Of a stretch of DNA of 9,119 nucleotides, positions 5,731-9,119 are shown in pieces (within the stretch, counting starts at the first letter, position 1; each line of letters opens with the position of its first letter). Origin of the DNA: Porphyromonadaceae bacterium UBA4702 (GTDB lineage Bacteria; Bacteroidota; Bacteroidia; Bacteroidales; Muribaculaceae); contig DHKE01000072.1 in assembly GCA_002404675.1 (NCBI GenBank), positions 28,006-37,124 of the forward strand, given 5' to 3'. The notes beneath the pieces were generated by a model that saw only the letters and a list, made by a program, of their open reading frames with translations, was not told where the DNA came from and did not search any database. A program made the translations under genes and the position numbers.

Positions 5731-6996
5731 TTAATTATCCTCGAGTGATTTGGTGGTCTTTGCGCCGAGTTCTTTCAGCCTTTGGGCGCGGCGGGTGAGG
5801 CTTTTCGAGTTCTTGTCGTCAAGCATATTCCGCGTCTCGCAGTATGCCGTGCGTGTTTTTTCGATAGCATTGCCGATGTCGTTCATCTTGCCAGCCAACG
5901 ATACGAAACTGTCATAGAGCAGTCCGGCAATGCGTGCTATCTCAGCCGCGTTGCGGTCCTGCCGCTCTTCGCGCCACAGCTGCCCGATGATGTGCACGGT
6001 TGAAAGCAGGTGCGCCGGCGACACAATGACCACGCGCTGGTCGGCAGCGTATTTCCACAGCTCCGGGTCGAGGGAGCAGGCGCAGAGATACGCCCCCTCG
6101 TTGGGAATGAACATCAGCACGTGTTCCATAACTCCCGGCATGGCCTTCTGGTATTGCTTGTCGCCAAGTTCCTTTACATGTTTTTTGACCGAATCGACAT
6201 GCCTCTTGCCGTATTTGTTTCGGTCGTTTTCGTCTTTCGCGTCGCAGTATTCCACATAGTCTGTCAGTGACACCTTGGAGTCCACTATGATGCGGCGGCC
6301 GTTGGGCAAGTCAATTATAAAGTCAGGACGCTGCAACCTGCCGTTGCTGTCGCGGAAGGCGTTGCCCGAGGCATCGCTGCCCGGCTGTGCGCGGAAGTTC
6401 ACGCCCTCTTGCAGCCCCGCCTTTTCGAGTATGGTCTGCAGTATTGTCTCCCCCCAGTCTCCCTGCACCTTGCTGTTGCCGCGCAATGCGGTGGCGAGCG
6501 ATTTTGCCTCTTCTCCTATCGTGCGGTTCTGCTCTGCGAGCAGGTCGATCCGCTCGCGCAGGGTTTCGCGTGAGGAGGTCGCATCCGTCTGGACACGCTG
6601 TATGAGAGCAGTGAGCTCTACGAGGCGTTGCCGCAGCGGGGTGAGCATGGTGTTCATTTGGTCGGCATTCTCCCCCTTGAGGTAAGCCGCGCTGTCCTGC
6701 GACAGCGACTTGAACGCCAGCCGTGTCGCGCTGTCGAGTTGCGTTATCCTCTCTTCCCACTGCCTTGACAGGGCTTCAACTTGTTTCTCATGCCGTTCAG
6801 TGAGCAGCCGCATCTCTGCGGAATGAGCCTGCCGCAGGTTGTCAATGTTGCGCATATTGCTCTCGTTGAGGCCTTTGATGTATTCGCGCAATGCCTCGTT
6901 GACCCTGCTGCCGGAACGCCCCTTGATGGCAAGCGCTGCCACAGCCGCGACGGCGATGAGGGCGACAGCAGACATTATGACCGTCAAAATGTCCAT
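5731..6996 (-). CDS. rmuC: DNA recombination protein RmuC
   Basis: RmuC is a predicted nuclease-fold protein; in E. coli its loss raises inversion between short inverted repeats. The 421-residue product has one N-terminal membrane anchor (about 1-25), then a long coiled coil (about 30-160) and the RmuC domain. Within it are QGDWGETILQTILEKAGL (178-195), RPDFIIDLPNGR (223-234) and IIVDSKVSLTDYVEY (236-250), the Asp...DSK pattern of the PD-(D/E)XK-like core. MFIPNEGAY (295-303) and LWREERQDRNA (340-350) follow. The ATG at 6996 is preferred to a TTG two codons upstream. It lies 34 bp downstream of apbE on the same strand, with no promoter seen in between, so the two are probably co-transcribed. 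The stop codon faces that of the glycosylphosphotransferase gene across 14 bp. Confidence 0.93.
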   Translation of the reverse strand: MDILTVIMSAVALIAVAAVAALAIKGRSGSRVNEALREYIKGLNESNMRNIDNLRQAHSAEMRLLTERHEKQVEALSRQWEERITQLDSATRLAFKSLSQDSAAYLKGENADQMNTMLTPLRQRLVELTALIQRVQTDATSSRETLRERIDLLAEQNRTIGEEAKSLATALRGNSKVQGDWGETILQTILEKAGLQEGVNFRAQPGSDASGNAFRDSNGRLQRPDFIIDLPNGRRIIVDSKVSLTDYVEYCDAKDENDRNKYGKRHVDSVKKHVKELGDKQYQKAMPGVMEHVLMFIPNEGAYLCACSLDPELWKYAADQRVVIVSPAHLLSTVHIIGQLWREERQDRNAAEIARIAGLLYDSFVSLAGKMNDIGNAIEKTRTAYCETRNMLDDKNSKSLTRRAQRLKELGAKTTKSLEDN

Positions 6997-7030
6997 GTGC
7001 AATTGCTGTTTATTAATGTGTGCGATAATC

Positions 7031-8062
7031 TTATTGTGCCAGCAGGTGGCGGAAATGCGGCGACACCCAGACTTTGCCGTCGGTAGTCACCATGTACACT
7101 GCCAGATTGAGGCGGTTGGCCATGTCCTTGGCTGCTTCGCTCCCCATTGCCACCACTGCTGTTGCGTATGCGTCGGCATACATGGCGTAAGATGATGCCA
7201 CCGTTGCGCTTGCCACGTCCGTCTTGGCAGGCCGTCCAGTCACCGGGTCTATGGTGTGCCCGTATTTGCTGCCGCCTTCAGCGTGGTAGTTGCGGTAATT
7301 GCCCGATGTGGCTATGCCCATGTTGCGTATGTTGATGATGCACTGGCTTTTGTGTACTGCCATTCCGTTGTTCTCAATGGGCGCGTCGATTGAGACAGCC
7401 CATGCTGTGCCTCGCGGCGAGCTGCCGGAAGAACGGATTTCGCCGCCGATTTCAATCAGGTAGTCGCTCACGCCGTTGCGCTCGAACATCTCCGCAACCG
7501 CATCGCAGCCGTACCCCTTGGCTATGGCGGAGAAATTGAACTGCATCCTCGGGTCGTCCTTGACGAGGCGTTCCCCAGACAGCCGGCTCTTGGATATGCC
7601 GACATATTTCAGCATTCCGTCGATGTGCAGGGTGTCGGCCGTAGGCGTATGCCCTTTGCCGAATCCCCATGCCGTCACCAACGGCCCCACAGTGGGATCG
7701 AACTTGCCGCCGCTTGATTTGTTGACCCGGCATGACGCGAGGTATATGCGGCGTGTCACGCTGTCTGTCAAGTCTGACTCGTTGCGGTTGATGCGGCTGA
7801 TTACCGAAGTGGAGTCAAATGCCGATACGCTGTGTCCTACGCCGTTAAGAACTGGCATGATGCTGTCTGCAAGCGAAGCTTCTCCTCGGTATGTTATGTT
7901 GTAAACGGTATTCCATACCATGCCCCCGCACTTGCGGTATTCGTTGTCGTTTGAGTTCTTGCCGCTGTTTCCAGTACCTGACAACAGCAACAACAACAGC
8001 AACAGCATTGATGCTGTTATGACCAGTGCGGACAGACGCAATGCCTTCAGTTTATTGCCCAT
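7031..8062 (-). CDS. apbE: FAD:protein FMN transferase ApbE
   Basis: ApbE cleaves FAD and attaches FMN to a Thr/Ser of target proteins outside the cytoplasm, for example in Nqr/Rnf complexes. The 343-residue product has an N-terminal hydrophobic segment (about 10-28) containing eight consecutive Leu. No lipobox Cys follows, so it is a signal peptide or membrane anchor rather than the usual lipoprotein signal. Family motifs are FDPTVGPLV (121-129), NFSAIAKGYGCD (176-187; the usual form is D/N-x-x-G/A-IAKGY), IEIGGEI (203-209), SGNYRNY (253-259), HTIDPVTGRP (269-278) and YADAYATAV (295-303). D297 and T301 fit the metal-binding Asp/Thr pair. The ATG at 8062 is preferred over 8092, since a consensus -7 box (8087-8080) lies between them. 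No Nqr, Rnf or other flavoprotein partner is adjacent; rmuC follows. Confidence 0.94.
   Translation of the reverse strand: MGNKLKALRLSALVITASMLLLLLLLLSGTGNSGKNSNDNEYRKCGGMVWNTVYNITYRGEASLADSIMPVLNGVGHSVSAFDSTSVISRINRNESDLTDSVTRRIYLASCRVNKSSGGKFDPTVGPLVTAWGFGKGHTPTADTLHIDGMLKYVGISKSRLSGERLVKDDPRMQFNFSAIAKGYGCDAVAEMFERNGVSDYLIEIGGEIRSSGSSPRGTAWAVSIDAPIENNGMAVHKSQCIINIRNMGIATSGNYRNYHAEGGSKYGHTIDPVTGRPAKTDVASATVASSYAMYADAYATAVVAMGSEAAKDMANRLNLAVYMVTTDGKVWVSPHFRHLLAQ
7982..8005 (-). repeat. Trinucleotide tract encoding eight leucines in ApbE
   Basis: Eight consecutive CAA or CAG triplets on the plus strand read as TTG and CTG Leu codons on the minus strand. They form the core of the ApbE hydrophobic segment. 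Slippage by one unit would keep the frame and change only the length of that segment. Confidence 0.8.
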
Positions 8063-8079
8063 GCTTCTTTTTTTTGATG

Positions 8080-8087
8080 CAAAGTTA
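8080..8087 (-). promoter_or_regulatory. Predicted -7 box of the apbE-rmuC operon
   Basis: TAACTTTG on the minus strand (8087-8080) is a perfect Bacteroidota -7 box. The -33 region is poor: only TTTA lies about 22 bp upstream. Transcription would start near 8074, downstream of the ATG at 8092, which supports the ATG at 8062 as the true apbE start with a very short leader. Confidence 0.6.
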
Positions 8088-8107
8088 CGCATAATCGAAA
8101 TATTATT

Positions 8108-8119
8108 CGTAAATTTACG
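8108..8119. promoter_or_regulatory. 12-bp perfect palindrome between divergent apbE and DJ-1 genes
   Basis: CGTAAATTTACG is its own reverse complement. It covers the -33 region expected for the apbE promoter and contains TAAATTTA (8110-8117), a 7/8 match to the -7 consensus on the plus strand, where the DJ-1 gene promoter should be. It could be an operator acting on both genes, or simply overlapping AT-rich promoter sequence. No cognate regulator gene is in the window. Confidence 0.4.
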
Positions 8120-8151
8120 TCATATAAAAACCAACAATGCGATACAGCGTT

Positions 8152-8736
8152 ATGAAACAATCATTTATATTTCTCGCAGATGGGTTTGAGTCCATTGAGG
8201 CTCTCACCCCCGTCGATGTGATGCGCCGTGCCGGGATGCCGGTCAAAACCGTGTCCATTACTTCAAGCCACACCGTCGTTTCAGCTCACGGCGTTAAGGT
8301 CGAAGCTGATCTGATATACGACCCGGCTCTCTTCACCGATTGCGGCTGGCTGGTACTCCCTGGCGGCATGCCTGGCGCGCAGAACCTGTATGAGTTCGCG
8401 CCGCTGGCAGGGCTGCTGCGTGAACACGCCGGCCGTGGCGGCAACATTGCCGCTATATGCGCATCGCCCGCTGTTGTCCTCGGTCAGCTCGGGCTGCTCC
8501 ACGGCTACAAGGCGACTTGCTATCCCGGTTTTGAACAAGCACTCGATTGCGAGCAGTACATTGATGCACCTGTTGTTGCCGACCGCAACATGGTTCTCGG
8601 CAATGGACCGGCAAATGCGCTCACATGGTCACTCGCAATAGTAAAGCATGCTTTAGGCAAGGATGCCGCAGATCAGGTAGCCGCCGGGATGCTCTATTTC
8701 CGTCCGTGCGACGACACCTGCAACTATTTCGGATGA
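8152..8736 (+). CDS. DJ-1/PfpI family protein (YajL/DJ-1-like)
   Basis: A cytoplasmic protein of the DJ-1 superfamily, linked to oxidative stress, chaperone or glyoxalase/deglycase activities; the true activity of this branch is disputed. The 194-residue product shows FIFLADGFESIEALTPVDV (5-23), with E13 as the conserved Glu near the reactive Cys, VLPGGMPGAQNL (68-79), the nucleophile elbow AAICASPAVVLG (100-111) with C103, ATCYPGFE (121-128) and NGPANALTWSLAIV (151-164). Length is near the usual 180-195. The ATG at 8152 is preferred over 8137, because homologues start with a short Met-Lys lead into the first strand; five extra residues from 8137 remain possible. It is transcribed divergently from apbE across a gap holding a 12-bp palindrome. 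The next gene starts 63 bp downstream on the same strand and may share its transcript. Confidence 0.92.
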   Translation: MKQSFIFLADGFESIEALTPVDVMRRAGMPVKTVSITSSHTVVSAHGVKVEADLIYDPALFTDCGWLVLPGGMPGAQNLYEFAPLAGLLREHAGRGGNIAAICASPAVVLGQLGLLHGYKATCYPGFEQALDCEQYIDAPVVADRNMVLGNGPANALTWSLAIVKHALGKDAADQVAAGMLYFRPCDDTCNYFG

Positions 8737-8799
8737 CCATAATTGCCGCACAGGCTCACACGCCATTAGACTTTTTCGTGTACATCATCAATACAAGGG

Positions 8800-9119
8800 A
8801 TGAACGACACTTATAATGTACTGGACCATCAGGGCGAGGGAAAGGTGACGGAAAAGATGAGCCGTTTCCTTGCCTTTGCCCGCTATGTCGAAACCGAAGA
8901 TGAGGCGCGTGCCGCAGTGAAGGATTTCCAGAATGAATACCATGACGCCCGCCATGTCTGTTGGGCGTATATGGTCGGGCCAAACCGCGACAAGTGGCAG
9001 CTCAACGACAACGGCGAGCCGTCGGGAACTGCCGGCAAGCCTATCCTCGGACAGATAAACAGCCTAGGCTTGACCAATGTTGTTGTTGTCGTGGTGCGCT
9101 ATTTCGGCGGCATAAAACT
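8800..9119 (+). CDS. yigZ: YigZ/IMPACT family protein (UPF0029), 3' end cut off by window edge
   Basis: The frame is open from the ATG at 8800 to the last base, giving 106 residues of a protein that is usually about 200 long; the missing part would hold the end of the IMPACT domain and the small C-terminal domain. Recognisable IMPACT features are the early KMSRFLAFARYV (19-30), YHDARHVCWAYMVG (47-60), LNDNGEPSGTAGKPILGQI (68-86) and VVVVVVRYFGGIK (94-106), which together are diagnostic. The biochemical role of bacterial YigZ is not settled; the fold is related to eukaryotic IMPACT, which is tied to translation control. No TAnnTTTG box is visible in the 63-bp gap after the DJ-1 family gene, so co-transcription is likely. 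There is no obvious ribosome binding site at good spacing, as elsewhere in the window. Confidence 0.93.
   Translation, partial: MNDTYNVLDHQGEGKVTEKMSRFLAFARYVETEDEARAAVKDFQNEYHDARHVCWAYMVGPNRDKWQLNDNGEPSGTAGKPILGQINSLGLTNVVVVVVRYFGGIK

Noticed and set aside
7979..8010. CAA/CAG run as a CRISPR-like or mobile repeat
   Set aside because: It is a coding microsatellite inside apbE, without spacers or flanking inverted repeats.
1..9119. A new defence, mobile or biosynthetic multi-gene system
   Set aside because: Nearly all genes belong to well-known core families with ordinary codon use, and I see no transposase, integrase, toxin-antitoxin pair or defence gene cluster.

Overview
The window looks like chromosomal DNA from a member of the Bacteroidales. 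Moderately high GC and protein wording suggest a Muribaculaceae-like relative of Bacteroides, but the family placement is inference. The support is Bacteroidota-type -7 promoter boxes (TAnnTTTG, once with a TTTG box 20 bp upstream), the absence of clear Shine-Dalgarno sequences at starts, and typical Bacteroidales versions of a DUF349 repeat protein, a DJ-1 family protein, RmuC and ApbE. I see no mobile element, CRISPR array, tRNA or phage gene. Most of the content is core or housekeeping.

Layout. At the left edge is the 5' part of rnpB (RNase P RNA) on the minus strand. It abuts or slightly overlaps the 3' end of a cytidylate kinase-like gene (188-829, minus). A 97-bp divergent promoter region follows. 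To its right are a small unrecognised gene (927-1301) and an exported cyclophilin-type prolyl isomerase (1333-2106), probably one operon. A well-formed promoter and a ~115-nt leader precede a 636-residue DUF349 repeat protein (2292-4202). A 119-bp gap rich in hairpins leads to a membrane glycosylphosphotransferase of the WcaJ type (4322-5716). That gene converges, with only 14 bp between stop codons, on a minus-strand pair: apbE (7031-8062), then rmuC (5731-6996). A second divergent region (8063-8151) carries a 12-bp palindrome. It drives a DJ-1/PfpI family gene (8152-8736) and a YigZ/IMPACT family gene that runs off the right edge (8800-9119).

How the genes fit together. The window is a string of short, mostly independent transcription units. 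RNA processing (RNase P) and nucleotide phosphorylation lie at the left. Periplasmic folding and a cytoplasmic coiled-coil protein follow. The lipid-linked glycan initiator stands alone, without a polysaccharide cluster beside it. ApbE (flavin attachment outside the cytoplasm) and RmuC (genome rearrangement control) share a transcript without an obvious functional link.

The least explained signals are non-coding. The strongest is a four-armed, attenuator-like set of inverted repeats centred on the stop codon of the DUF349 gene. Others are the rnpB/kinase junction and the palindrome between apbE and the DJ-1 gene. I did not find a convincing new multi-gene system.
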